A stretch of DNA of 23,880 nucleotides from Prolixibacteraceae bacterium (GCA_007116765.1 SKHV01000464.1:1-23880), one strand, 5' to 3'; counted from the first letter of the stretch, positions 8,296 to 16,154 are shown. The notes: generated by a model not told the origin, from the sequence alone. Program-made: numbers and translations.

Positions 8296-9818
8296 ATAAA
8301 AAAAAACAAGAAGAAACAAAACCCGATTTTAAACTTACAGCCAACCAACTGGAACGCTATCTGAAAAAATCTTCGCAAGAGTTCACCATTGACGACATAA
8401 TCGATTATGTTTTCGAAAAGGACATCGAGATGATTAATTTCAGATACATATCGGGCGACGAAAAGCTAAAAACACTGAACTTTGTAGTAACCGGCCGTAA
8501 CGAATTACAAAATGTACTGAAATACGGTGAAAGGGTAAACGGCAACTCTGTTTTTGCATACAATTTCGACGAACACCCCGACCTGTATGTGATTCCCCAA
8601 CTGAATACTGCCTTTCGTAATCCTTTTACCGAAATACCCACACTCGACATATTGTGTTCGTTTTATACCTGGGAAGGCCTTCCTCTGCAATCATCGTCTG
8701 AAAATATTTTGAAAAACGCCATCAACCTTTTTGAAGAAAAAACCCATTTTCAATTAAAAATGTTTGGCGAGCTTGAGTATTATGTAATAAGCAACGATAA
8801 CCAGGGATATGAAACCGAAGGGAAAAACTATCAAAGCTCCGAACCCTTTACAAAGTATGAAAACCTAAGGGTTGAAGCACTCCAGATTATAGCTCGCTGT
8901 GGCGGAAAGGTAAGATTCGGACATACTGAGCACGGCTCGTTTTCGCTTGAGGATAAATTTTACGAACAACACGAAATTGAGTTTCTTCCCGAGCACCCTC
9001 TTCGGGCTATTCAGCAGCTTACTATAGCCAAATGGGTATTGCGCATGCTTGGTCGAAAATATAATGTAAGCATTTCGTTCTCGCCAAAAGTAGCCATGGA
9101 TCGCCCCGGAAATGGCCTGCACCTGCACTTTGTGCTTGAGCGCGACGGTGTAAACATATTGGGCGACGGACGCGAATTCAGAAAATCGGCTCTTCAAATG
9201 ATAACCGGCATATTAAAACATGCAGGCGCATTGTCTGCATTTGGTAACAGTCTGTCAGTATCGTACCTGCGGCTCGATAAAACTCAAATTGCACCGCACT
9301 ACATTTGCTGGGGACCATCAAACCGTTCGGCTTTAATTCGCATTCCAAAAATAAACATGAAAGCTTTCAACGAGCAAAAAAATATTTCGGGCAAAAATCT
9401 CAACGATCCGCTTTACGTATACAACCAGTCGCTTGAATACCGAGGCACCGATTCTACAGCTTACCTCCACTTTTTTGTAGCGGCAATTCTCACTGCCGGG
9501 CTCGACGGGCTCGATAACGAATACTATTTAACCGACCACAAAAAATACCTGCTCACCAAAAATTTGTATTATCCCGAGAATGAGCAATACAAAAAGGGAC
9601 TGAATCTGCTACCCAACTCCTGTTTAGCATCAGCACAATGCCTTAACGAAACCAAAGAACTGTTTGTGAAAAAATTCCCGGTATTTCCCGAAAAAGTAGT
9701 AAATTACGTGATTGATCAGCTAATGAATCACCACAACGAATGGTGCGATAGCGACCCCGAAAACAAAAGCGAGGCACAAATAGAGAGGGTAATCAATCAT
9801 TTTATGCACTACAGGTAG
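8292..9818 (+). CDS. Glutamine synthetase-like ligase with altered ammonium-site residues
   Basis: A 508-residue GS-fold protein (ATP-dependent carboxylate-amine ligase). Recognisable GS blocks: FGELEYYVI (Glu160 and Glu162, metal site), SLEDKFYEQHEIEF (two metal Glu eight residues apart), GNGLHLHF (His277 and His279), SYLRL (Arg327), WGPSNRSALIRIP (Arg345) and LEYRGTD (Glu382 and Arg384), then FFVAAILTAGLDGL. The N-terminal beta-grasp region runs from about 40 to 150. Two positions differ from true GS by my hand alignment to E. coli GlnA: the FDGSS loop (Asp50) reads VNGNS (82-86), and the flap Glu327 is Ile333. No adenylylation-site tyrosine loop was identified. It overlaps the kinase by 4 nt and precedes tdh by 13 nt. 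It is more likely a gamma-glutamyl-amine ligase or a non-catalytic paralogue than a housekeeping glutamine synthetase; the substrate is unknown. Confidence 0.88.
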   Translation: MNKKKQEETKPDFKLTANQLERYLKKSSQEFTIDDIIDYVFEKDIEMINFRYISGDEKLKTLNFVVTGRNELQNVLKYGERVNGNSVFAYNFDEHPDLYVIPQLNTAFRNPFTEIPTLDILCSFYTWEGLPLQSSSENILKNAINLFEEKTHFQLKMFGELEYYVISNDNQGYETEGKNYQSSEPFTKYENLRVEALQIIARCGGKVRFGHTEHGSFSLEDKFYEQHEIEFLPEHPLRAIQQLTIAKWVLRMLGRKYNVSISFSPKVAMDRPGNGLHLHFVLERDGVNILGDGREFRKSALQMITGILKHAGALSAFGNSLSVSYLRLDKTQIAPHYICWGPSNRSALIRIPKINMKAFNEQKNISGKNLNDPLYVYNQSLEYRGTDSTAYLHFFVAAILTAGLDGLDNEYYLTDHKKYLLTKNLYYPENEQYKKGLNLLPNSCLASAQCLNETKELFVKKFPVFPEKVVNYVIDQLMNHHNEWCDSDPENKSEAQIERVINHFMHYR

Positions 9819-9831
9819 ATGAAACGAACTT

Positions 9832-10860
9832 ATGAAAGCAATAATTAAAAAACAACCCGGCCGCGGCTTGTGGATGGAAGAAGTCCCGGTTCCGGTTCCG
9901 GGAGTGAACGAAGTACTACTACGCATTAAAAAATCGGCCATTTGTGGCACCGATTTACACATATACAAATGGGACGACTGGGCACAAAAAACCATTAAAA
10001 CCCCTTTAATTATCGGTCACGAATATGTGGGCGAAATTGTAGAACTGGGTTCCGAAGTAAACCAATATAAAATTGGCGACCGCGTTACGGCCGAGGGGCA
10101 CATTGCCTGCGGGCATTGCCGCAATTGCAGGCGCGGAAGAATGCACATTTGCGATCATACGGTGGGTATTGGAGTGCAACGCGACGGAGGATTTGCTGAA
10201 TATCTGGCTGTTCCGGTAAGCAACATAATAAAAGTTGACCCACGCATACCCGATGAAATAGTATCCATTATGGATCCACTGGGAAATGCCTGCCATACTG
10301 CCTTATCATTCCCACTTATTGGCGAAGATGTAATGATTACCGGCATTGGCGGCCCAATTGGCTCAATGGCTGCAGCCATTTGTAAATTTGCAGGGGCACG
10401 CAATGTGTTGGGTACAGACCTGAGCCCTTACCGACGTAAACTGGCTACCTCAATGGGAGCCGATCAGGCGATTGACCCGATTGAAGAATCGATTGAAGAA
10501 GCAATGAACAAGATGGGCATGGTGGCCGGATTCGACATAGGGCTTGAATGCTCAGGTTCGCAGGCAGCTTTTAACCAGCTTATTGACTACATGTACAATG
10601 GAGGTAAAGTTTCGTTGCTGGGCATATTACCTCCTCAAACGACGGTTAACTGGAATAAAGTGATTTTCAAAGGTCTCACGCTTAAGGGAATTTACGGTCG
10701 CGAAATGTTTGAAACCTGGTATCAGATGGAAATGATGCTTACCCGCGGTCTCAATATTTCTCCAATTATTACTCACCGAATGAAAGCCGACGAATTTCAA
10801 CACGCTTTCGATATTATGGAAGAAGGCAATTGTGGAAAAATAATACTCGATTGGGAGTAG
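9832..10860 (+). CDS. tdh: L-threonine 3-dehydrogenase (zinc, NAD+ dependent)
   Basis: A 342-residue medium-chain dehydrogenase that oxidises L-threonine to 2-amino-3-ketobutyrate, which KBL then cleaves to glycine and acetyl-CoA. Catalytic zinc ligands Cys38, His63 and Glu64 are present, with Thr40 and His43 for proton relay. The structural zinc site is C93-x2-C96-x2-C99-x7-C107. The Tdh-specific block MDPLGNACHTAL (147-158) and the Rossmann turn GIGGPIGS (171-178) are clear. Length matches E. coli Tdh. It is the last gene of the cluster and starts 13 nt after the GS-like stop. The partner kbl is not in the window. A threonine/glycine role next to a GS-like ligase hints at amino-acid nitrogen metabolism, but that is inference. 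Confidence 0.95.
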   Translation: MKAIIKKQPGRGLWMEEVPVPVPGVNEVLLRIKKSAICGTDLHIYKWDDWAQKTIKTPLIIGHEYVGEIVELGSEVNQYKIGDRVTAEGHIACGHCRNCRRGRMHICDHTVGIGVQRDGGFAEYLAVPVSNIIKVDPRIPDEIVSIMDPLGNACHTALSFPLIGEDVMITGIGGPIGSMAAAICKFAGARNVLGTDLSPYRRKLATSMGADQAIDPIEESIEEAMNKMGMVAGFDIGLECSGSQAAFNQLIDYMYNGGKVSLLGILPPQTTVNWNKVIFKGLTLKGIYGREMFETWYQMEMMLTRGLNISPIITHRMKADEFQHAFDIMEEGNCGKIILDWE

Positions 10861-10985
10861 ATCCGGATTCATATTTTTCCATTTTTTATGCCAAATAAAG
10901 AGCTTGTCTAAAAATCTTTGTTTGGACACTAATACTCAAAATCACTATGGAAACACAAAGCAAAATGTGTTTATAATTTGTATTT

Positions 10986-11038
10986 TTTGTGAAATATTAA
11001 TGTCAGTGAGCCTTTGTGACAAATATATTATTTGTGAC
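10986..11038. repeat. Three TTTGTGA repeats with an embedded inverted repeat
   Basis: TTTGTGA occurs at 10986-10992, 11013-11019 and 11031-11037, with start-to-start steps of 27 and 18 nt. The last two copies extend to TTTGTGAC. Between them a perfect inverted repeat ACAAATA-TAT-TATTTGT occupies 11019-11035. The site lies in the convergent gap between tdh and the esterase, where no promoter is expected and no clear terminator was seen. It may be chance in AT-rich DNA. Confidence 0.4.
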
Positions 11039-11101
11039 TTTTTAGGCAACCCCTTTGCTGTTTGTTAACAACAAGAATTGCCATAAGCCAACCTAAATTA
11101 T

Positions 11102-12667
11102 TTATTCATTATTCATAATCAGCTCCATCAATTCACGGTCGTGATTATTCACCACCTTGCATTCGTTGTCGAAAATCATGGTTTCACCGTTTTCACGAGT
11201 ATATGCATTCCACACGGGTAAAACTTCGTTTACGTTGGGATTGCCAGTTTTGGCAAAGTTAATCCATGAAGAGCTCATTACATCGGCAAGTATATAGGCT
11301 TCTTCGCTACTTCCTGTCCAGTGCTTGCCCAATTCAATGTTATTGAAAGCCAATGGAATGTCCACTCCATGAAAAGAACCCCTTGTGCCATCGTCAACCG
11401 GGCTTTTCCAAGTTAACAGGTACGAATATACTGGAGCTAGTGTGCTTTCTGCACGGGCATCGGCAGCCATTATCGTATTGGGGCGGAAAACATTGTCGAT
11501 CGATAAAAGATCCTGTGGCGTGAAATCGAGGTATGCCTGGGCATACAGTTCAATGTAGCGGTCGGTTTTACCGCCGTATATCCTCTGTAATCGTTCCCTG
11601 GCCTGTTCCATAGTAAGGTCTTTCTCGGCATAGGCGGTCTTCACCATTTCGTTCAGCGTTGTGCCAATCATCAGAGGCACATCGTATATGATGTCGGAAA
11701 AACCGGGAGTAAATGGTTGCTGTAACAGATCTTTCCCGTCGGGAACAGGGCCAAAACCAAACATTGTTCTGGTGCCGGGTCTCCGGGAGCCCACGGTTTG
11801 TGCCATGGCTCTATTTCCTGCTTCAACCAGCGTTTTATACGGAATAGTATCAAGCAGGCTTACCTGCTCGGGGGTGAGGCCAAGCACACCCAAAACGGCC
11901 AGTCCCAATTCCGACGATTTCTCTTTGGTCATTACATTTACCAATGTACCACTTTGGATTATTGCTTTGTGGAACAAGCCCTTTGCACCGGGCATGCACA
12001 TGAGTGTTCCCACTTTTCCACCACCGCCCGACTCCCCAAAAATAGTCACATTTTTGGGGTCGCCACCAAATTTCTCAATGTTGCGATTCACCCATTTTAG
12101 CGCCTCCACAATGTCGAGCATTCCCACATTGGCCGATCGTGCATATCTATCGCCACATGCCGATAAATCGAGAAAGCCCAGAATATTGAGCCTGTGGTTA
12201 ACCGAAACAATCACCACATCATCTTTTTGTGCAAGCTTTTTCCCATTGCTTACTGGGTCGTCGCTGGCACCAAAACTGAAACCACCGCCATGCAACCAAA
12301 CCATTACCGGCCGCTTTTTGCCATCTTCAATACCTTGTGTCCAAACGTTTACAGTAAACAGGCTCTTTTCGTCCATCACCGAATCGGGCGACCAACTATT
12401 TACCTGCATGGCAATGGGACCGAATTTTACGCACTCAAGAACCCCGTTCCAGGCATCGGGTTGCTGCGGTGGCATAAACCTTTCGGCTTTGGCATAGGGT
12501 ATGCCTTTAAAGGAGTATACACCATTATTGATAAAGCCCGAAATTTGACCATATGTAATTTCAACCACCGGATTCTGGTTTTGTGTTGAACCTGAAGTAC
12601 ATGCCTGAAAGCAAATACCTAAGGCCAGTAAAGAGAAAAAGGAGAAATGTGTTAGATTTTTCATCAA
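11102..12667 (-). CDS. Type-B carboxylesterase/lipase family lipoprotein
   Basis: A 521-residue alpha/beta-hydrolase exported as a lipoprotein: MMKNLTHFSFFSLLALGICFQAC, with the lipidated Cys at 23. Typical carboxylesterase motifs follow: GIPYA (55-59), the oxyanion loop WLHGGGF (124-130), NHRLNILGFL (157-166) and the nucleophile elbow GESGGG with Ser213. The rest of the triad is probably Glu340 (GTTLNE) and His433 (SFHGVD). The elbow has Gly where most family members have Ala (GESAGG). It would hydrolyse esters in the periplasm or at the outer membrane; candidates include acyl groups on polysaccharides, since the upstream neighbour is a GH9 enzyme. A strong terminator lies between the two, so they are separate transcripts. 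The substrate cannot be read from sequence. Confidence 0.92.
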   Translation of the reverse strand: MMKNLTHFSFFSLLALGICFQACTSGSTQNQNPVVEITYGQISGFINNGVYSFKGIPYAKAERFMPPQQPDAWNGVLECVKFGPIAMQVNSWSPDSVMDEKSLFTVNVWTQGIEDGKKRPVMVWLHGGGFSFGASDDPVSNGKKLAQKDDVVIVSVNHRLNILGFLDLSACGDRYARSANVGMLDIVEALKWVNRNIEKFGGDPKNVTIFGESGGGGKVGTLMCMPGAKGLFHKAIIQSGTLVNVMTKEKSSELGLAVLGVLGLTPEQVSLLDTIPYKTLVEAGNRAMAQTVGSRRPGTRTMFGFGPVPDGKDLLQQPFTPGFSDIIYDVPLMIGTTLNEMVKTAYAEKDLTMEQARERLQRIYGGKTDRYIELYAQAYLDFTPQDLLSIDNVFRPNTIMAADARAESTLAPVYSYLLTWKSPVDDGTRGSFHGVDIPLAFNNIELGKHWTGSSEEAYILADVMSSSWINFAKTGNPNVNEVLPVWNAYTRENGETMIFDNECKVVNNHDRELMELIMNNE

Positions 12668-12767
12668 TATTATTTTTTGTTAGTGGTTTAATTTAATAAT
12701 TGGATTATAGTGTTTTTATAACATCGGAGAGTTTGCCTTGCAAAGTGCCAATATCGTTAATTTGCAG

Positions 12768-12813
12768 AAAAAAAGTTACTATGGACAGGAAGAACCAATC
12801 CATAGTAACTTTT
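12768..12813 (-). terminator. Intrinsic terminator of the GH9 gene
   Basis: Arms 12771-12785 (AAAAGTTACTATGGA) and 12799-12813 are perfectly complementary over 15 bp with a 13-nt loop. Read on the minus strand, the hairpin is followed by a T-tract of seven that includes part of the arm. It lies about 50 nt past the GH9 stop. The stem also has a short T-run on the plus strand, so it may work both ways, but no plus-strand gene ends here. Confidence 0.88.
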
Positions 12814-12864
12814 AAATCATGCTATTTTTTTTGACTATTTACCAAGATAAAAAACATAGCCATG

Positions 12865-15396
12865 TTATTCGATCATATCTTTAAACGCCGAACCAAAAAA
12901 CAGGTAACTGGTATTTCCACCAATAGTGCCCTCGTTTTGTCCCCACAGGAATGGCCAGTCATCGTAATTCTCAAAATGGTCAGGTTGTCTGAAAAGTATT
13001 CCGGGAGCAAGATTACCCGGGATAAACGAGAAGTCGGCACGATTATTTCCATAGAAGACTTCTTTTGGACGTGCTGCACCTACTGTAGCCACTAACGAGT
13101 AATTGTGGTATGGGTGACAACCATAAAGCCAGTTTGCGGCTTTGAATGCATGCTCTGCATCAATAATCTCGGGGTAGTAGTTGTTGGCATAAATAATAGT
13201 CGTTCCGAAATTCACGATGCCTCCACTTCCGGCCCAGTTGCCCAGACCAATGGGGACTCCGTATGGGTTATCATTTTCGAGCTCTTCGATATACTCTTTA
13301 TACTGCAGCACGTATGGACGCAGGTTTTCAGTGAAAGATAATTCCATGTGAGGAATGGCATGCAGGGCAGTTAAAATTACAAAACTGACGTTGCGATCAA
13401 GCGCAGCCCATAAAAGCTCCTCAAATCTGTCGGCATATTGTTGCTCACCGGTTGATATGTAAAGTTGAAGATTGGTGGCAATATCGCCTGCTCCGCCTCT
13501 CCTGCTTCGTGGGTCATATTGCTGTTCGGCCATTAATTCGGTTGCCTCTTCCAGTAATCTTTTCGACTGATAAAGTGCCCTGTCAGCCAGATCATCGTTA
13601 TAACCTCGTAAAGCACGACTTGTAGCGGCAAACATGGAAGCAGCCCTGAGATCGAGGTGCGGGTTACGGCTTGTGAATGCCCACATATCGTCCTTTACAC
13701 CACTTGAGCGTCCATCGGGAGCTACCTCGTAAGGGCCTAGTTCTGGGTTATAAGGAAGACCGTCGGTCAGCGAGGCTGCATCGCCAAGGTGATGGTAATT
13801 GTATAGCACTGAGTTGGAGAGTGTTTGTGCCATGTGACCGAGTATTTCGGCCTGTGCCACTAAATTCATTGTTCCGTGTTCTATAAACTGAAGTACATCG
13901 GGTATGCCATCCGGACGATGAATTTCGACATAACGTTGGTCGTGATCGACAAAGGTTTGGTCGCGTTGAGGCTTAAACGACTCCCATATTTGTACCAGAT
14001 TCTGCACTACACTAATGTTCGAATGGGTTTCGATATCGAAATCACCTGCATCGAAAAATCCACCTACGTTAAGTCCCGGAATCAATTCCAGTGCTTCGTA
14101 CTTGGTATCGGTAGTTGGTCCTTGCCAGTGTAGGTCGAAGTGATCGGTATTGGGAGGAGCCTGACGGTAACCTTCTTTAAATGGTTCTCCGTGCCATACG
14201 CGATAACCTTCGCGCACAAACATGTGGTTCATGTGAATGGGTATCCAAATGTCGCTGGTGGCATCGGTAATATTGCTGTACACATCGTCTCCGATAATGA
14301 AATTGTTTGTTTTAATGTCGCCATACTGGATGTAATAAATACCGGGTGTGTTTAGCGATGAAAAATCGAAGCGCACATAATTGTATTTGAAATAGTCGCC
14401 CCAAGGCTCGATATTGCCGGTGAATGCCCGGCTTGATTTTCCATTCTTCTCAATTTTGAATATGGAAGCCTTTTTGAGTGGCTTGTCTTTTTTGTCGAGT
14501 TCAATCACAGCAACTTTTGGCTGCTCAGGGATGTAGCCAACCTGAGAAAAACCAATATTTGGTTCTCTTATCCAACCGTCGATAGCGTTGGGTTCAACAG
14601 TCCAGGTCAGAACTTTGCCGGTTTTTCCGGCGGGCAGTAAACTACGTACCACGTACCAACCGTTTTGTGCCAGGATGCGGCCATCGAAAAGCATCATATC
14701 GGCATCGGGCGAGATGATTTTCATCATGCGCTCGGGCTCGTCGGGTGCAAGCAGCATGCTGCGACCTGTTTCAAGTGGAAGAGGATCGATAAACTGATCG
14801 GTTCCTCTGTCGTCGTAGGTTACGTATCCTTTATATTGCTTTATTTTTTCGCTGTTGGGTCTGGTAATTGTTTTGCCAACTGCATAGCGCGGAAATCGGT
14901 TGATGCGCCCGTCCATTAAGTAGGTCTTTCCCCAATACTGCGAGGGTAGAAACTCAAGATTAAATCCGGCACTGCCTTCGAGCTCGGCGGGTATGGGTTT
15001 ATCAAGGTAAACCGAAATTTCAACGGCATTACCTTTGGCTGTCACAACTATCCTCGAATCGAAATCGAAATCTGCGTAGCGTAAAGTGGTTTCTATGGCC
15101 TTGTTTTCGTTGTCAACAGTGCGGTCGGGAATTGTGGGTACAAGATCCCACTGCTCGGGAGTATTGGACAAGCGTACAGCTCCGCCTTGCGTTGTTCTTA
15201 CGCCGTGATGTATGATTTCGATACCGGCATTTTTCTCGTCGTTAAAGCCTCCGGTAAACTGGTTGCTGTATGCCAAAACATTGACACCTTGTGTTTCGAA
15301 ATACTCAAGCTCGTTGAGTTTCAGTTCTTGTTGCGAATCATTGCTGCATGCCGCTAAAAGCAATGCTACAAATGATAAAAGAATTAGATGTTTCAT
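12865..15396 (-). CDS. Glycoside hydrolase family 9 lipoprotein with N-terminal Ig-like domain
   Basis: An 843-residue exported enzyme. MKHLILLSFVALLLAAC ends in a lipobox with Cys17. Residues about 25-275 form an extra beta-rich region. A CelD_N-type Ig-like domain begins near NIGFSQVGYIPEQPKVAVIE. The (alpha/alpha)6 catalytic barrel runs from about 390 to the end. The GH9 nucleophilic-water motif DAGD is at 449-452, and the proposed acid Glu822 lies in WGQNEG near the C-terminus. Classical GH9 C-terminal motifs are changed: the substrate-site PHHR reads YGNNR (R786), and NP reads HP (761-762). It probably acts on a beta-linked glucan or aminoglucan outside the cytoplasm, but cellulose is not assured. 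No SusC/SusD genes lie nearby. Confidence 0.9.
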   Translation of the reverse strand: MKHLILLSFVALLLAACSNDSQQELKLNELEYFETQGVNVLAYSNQFTGGFNDEKNAGIEIIHHGVRTTQGGAVRLSNTPEQWDLVPTIPDRTVDNENKAIETTLRYADFDFDSRIVVTAKGNAVEISVYLDKPIPAELEGSAGFNLEFLPSQYWGKTYLMDGRINRFPRYAVGKTITRPNSEKIKQYKGYVTYDDRGTDQFIDPLPLETGRSMLLAPDEPERMMKIISPDADMMLFDGRILAQNGWYVVRSLLPAGKTGKVLTWTVEPNAIDGWIREPNIGFSQVGYIPEQPKVAVIELDKKDKPLKKASIFKIEKNGKSSRAFTGNIEPWGDYFKYNYVRFDFSSLNTPGIYYIQYGDIKTNNFIIGDDVYSNITDATSDIWIPIHMNHMFVREGYRVWHGEPFKEGYRQAPPNTDHFDLHWQGPTTDTKYEALELIPGLNVGGFFDAGDFDIETHSNISVVQNLVQIWESFKPQRDQTFVDHDQRYVEIHRPDGIPDVLQFIEHGTMNLVAQAEILGHMAQTLSNSVLYNYHHLGDAASLTDGLPYNPELGPYEVAPDGRSSGVKDDMWAFTSRNPHLDLRAASMFAATSRALRGYNDDLADRALYQSKRLLEEATELMAEQQYDPRSRRGGAGDIATNLQLYISTGEQQYADRFEELLWAALDRNVSFVILTALHAIPHMELSFTENLRPYVLQYKEYIEELENDNPYGVPIGLGNWAGSGGIVNFGTTIIYANNYYPEIIDAEHAFKAANWLYGCHPYHNYSLVATVGAARPKEVFYGNNRADFSFIPGNLAPGILFRQPDHFENYDDWPFLWGQNEGTIGGNTSYLFFGSAFKDMIE

Positions 15397-15457
15397 AATA
15401 TATCAAATATTTATAATTAGTAATTATTGTTTCAATATGCAAATACTATTTTGAGCA

Positions 15458-15490
15458 CAAAGTATAAGCTCTAATAATTATTATTTAAAA
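15458..15490 (-). promoter_or_regulatory. Possible promoter of the GH9 gene
   Basis: On the minus strand TATACTTTG (15466-15458) resembles the -7 box TAnnTTTG with one extra base between TA and TTTG. It is preceded after 20 nt by TTTT (15490-15487), one mismatch from TTTG. It would give a leader of about 55 nt. The extra base makes this uncertain. Confidence 0.3.
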
Positions 15491-15637
15491 TTCCTATTTA
15501 CTTAAAGCACATTTATCAAATGTCAAGATATGATTTTTTAGTTTTATTGTATACTAAGTCTTTATTATTCGTCCATTTTAATGATTATTTCCACCTGAAA
15601 GTTTATTTGAGATAAATTTGAACGTTTTGTTTTACAA

Positions 15638-15780
15638 TAAGAAAGTGCGTGCAGACCGAACAGAACGGAGACGGTTAGTCTGCCGCCGGCAAAGGGCATG
15701 TTGAGTGCTGCCCCGGGAGCGACCGAGGGGGAGCTACTCAGGGCAGCAAGCAAAACAGAACTTTGCCAAGCGCACTAAGA
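15638..15780. ncRNA. GC-rich, multi-helix structured element (RNA or mobile repeat; strand unknown)
   Basis: The 140 nt at 15641-15780 have 83 G/C (59%), against 32 of 140 (23%) in the preceding 140 nt. Four perfect helices nest without conflict: P1 AGTGCG 15644-15649 with 15771-15776; P2 GCAGAC 15651-15656 with 15678-15683; P3 GGCAAAG 15688-15694 with 15761-15767; P4 TGCTGCCC 15706-15713 with 15741-15748. P1 closes a junction from which P2 and the P3-P4 arm project. TAAGA occurs at both ends (15638-15642 and 15776-15780). It has no good reading frame. It could be a structured RNA or a short non-autonomous repeat; no Rfam family is recognised. Confidence 0.55.
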
Positions 15781-15844
15781 GTCGGAGGCCGATATACCCG
15801 CCAAATTTTATGATAAGTTTTGTATGTACAGGAAAGTTATAAGC

Positions 15845-15877
15845 AAAAAAAAGCCTCTGATTTTGAAACAGAGGCTT
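15845..15877 (-). terminator. Intrinsic terminator of cspA
   Basis: Arms AAGCCTCTG (15851-15859) and CAGAGGCTT (15869-15877) pair perfectly over 9 bp with a 9-nt loop. On the minus strand the stem runs into eight consecutive T (15852-15845). It starts about 29 nt beyond the cspA stop, so it fits that gene. Confidence 0.93.
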
Positions 15878-15905
15878 GTCAATAAATTTTAATAAACACT
15901 ATTAT

Positions 15906-16097
15906 TTATAGTAGTTTAACATTTACTGCGTTGAGACCTTTACGACCTTGAGTCACTTCAAAAGTAACTTGATCTTCTTCTTTCACTTCGTCTACTAAAC
16001 CTGATACGTGTACAAAGTACTCAGTACCAGACTCGTTGTCTGTAATGAATCCATAACCTTTAGATTCATTAAAGAATTTTACTGTACCTTCTTTCAT
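15906..16097 (-). CDS. cspA: Cold-shock domain protein (CspA family)
   Basis: A 63-residue single cold-shock domain (five-stranded OB fold) that binds single-stranded RNA/DNA and acts as an RNA chaperone. RNP1 KGYGFI is at 13-18, and RNP2 is FVHV (28-31) followed by SGL. The MKEGTVKFFNESKG start and the VTFEVTQGRKGLNAVNV end are canonical, and length fits Bacteroidota homologues. It is a single-gene transcript with its own promoter and a strong terminator. Unlike E. coli cspA, the predicted leader is short (about 20 nt), so a long thermosensing 5' UTR is not expected. Confidence 0.97.
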   Translation of the reverse strand: MKEGTVKFFNESKGYGFITDNESGTEYFVHVSGLVDEVKEEDQVTFEVTQGRKGLNAVNVKLL

Positions 16098-16123
16098 TAT
16101 TATTAATTAAATTTTAAACACAA

Positions 16124-16154
16124 CAAATATAGGGTAATTCTACTTTTATACAAG
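16124..16154 (-). promoter_or_regulatory. Promoter of cspA
   Basis: On the minus strand TATATTTG (16131-16124) is an exact TAnnTTTG -7 box. CTTG (16154-16151) is one mismatch from the -33 TTTG, with a 19-nt spacer. The box ends 26 nt before the cspA ATG. Confidence 0.6.

Larger units (their letters stand above)
15397..15905. other. 509-nt gene-free region between GH9 and cspA
   Basis: Holds, left to right, a candidate GH9 promoter (15458-15490), an AT-rich stretch, the GC-rich self-complementary element (15638-15780), an AT-rich tail to about 15843 and the cspA terminator (15845-15877). A small inverted repeat CATTT-ATC-AAATG lies at 15510-15522. The only open frame of any size (15565-15753, minus) simply crosses the structured element and is not supported as a gene. 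Confidence 0.7.

Noticed and set aside
11045..11090. Hairpin GGCAA...TTGCC downstream of the esterase as its terminator
   Set aside because: Only 5 bp of stem with a loop of about 30 nt and a weak T-run; not distinguishable from chance.
11661..12497. 278-codon plus-strand frame
   Set aside because: Lies wholly antisense inside the carboxylesterase gene, which has an intact catalytic triad and signal peptide. The antisense product is Pro/Ser/Thr-rich with no domain pattern.
15565..15753. 62-codon minus-strand frame across the GC-rich element
   Set aside because: Its coding-like, Ala/Ser/Pro/Leu-rich sequence comes from the structured GC-rich DNA. It has no start context, and half of it lies in AT-rich spacer. 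The helices explain the sequence better.
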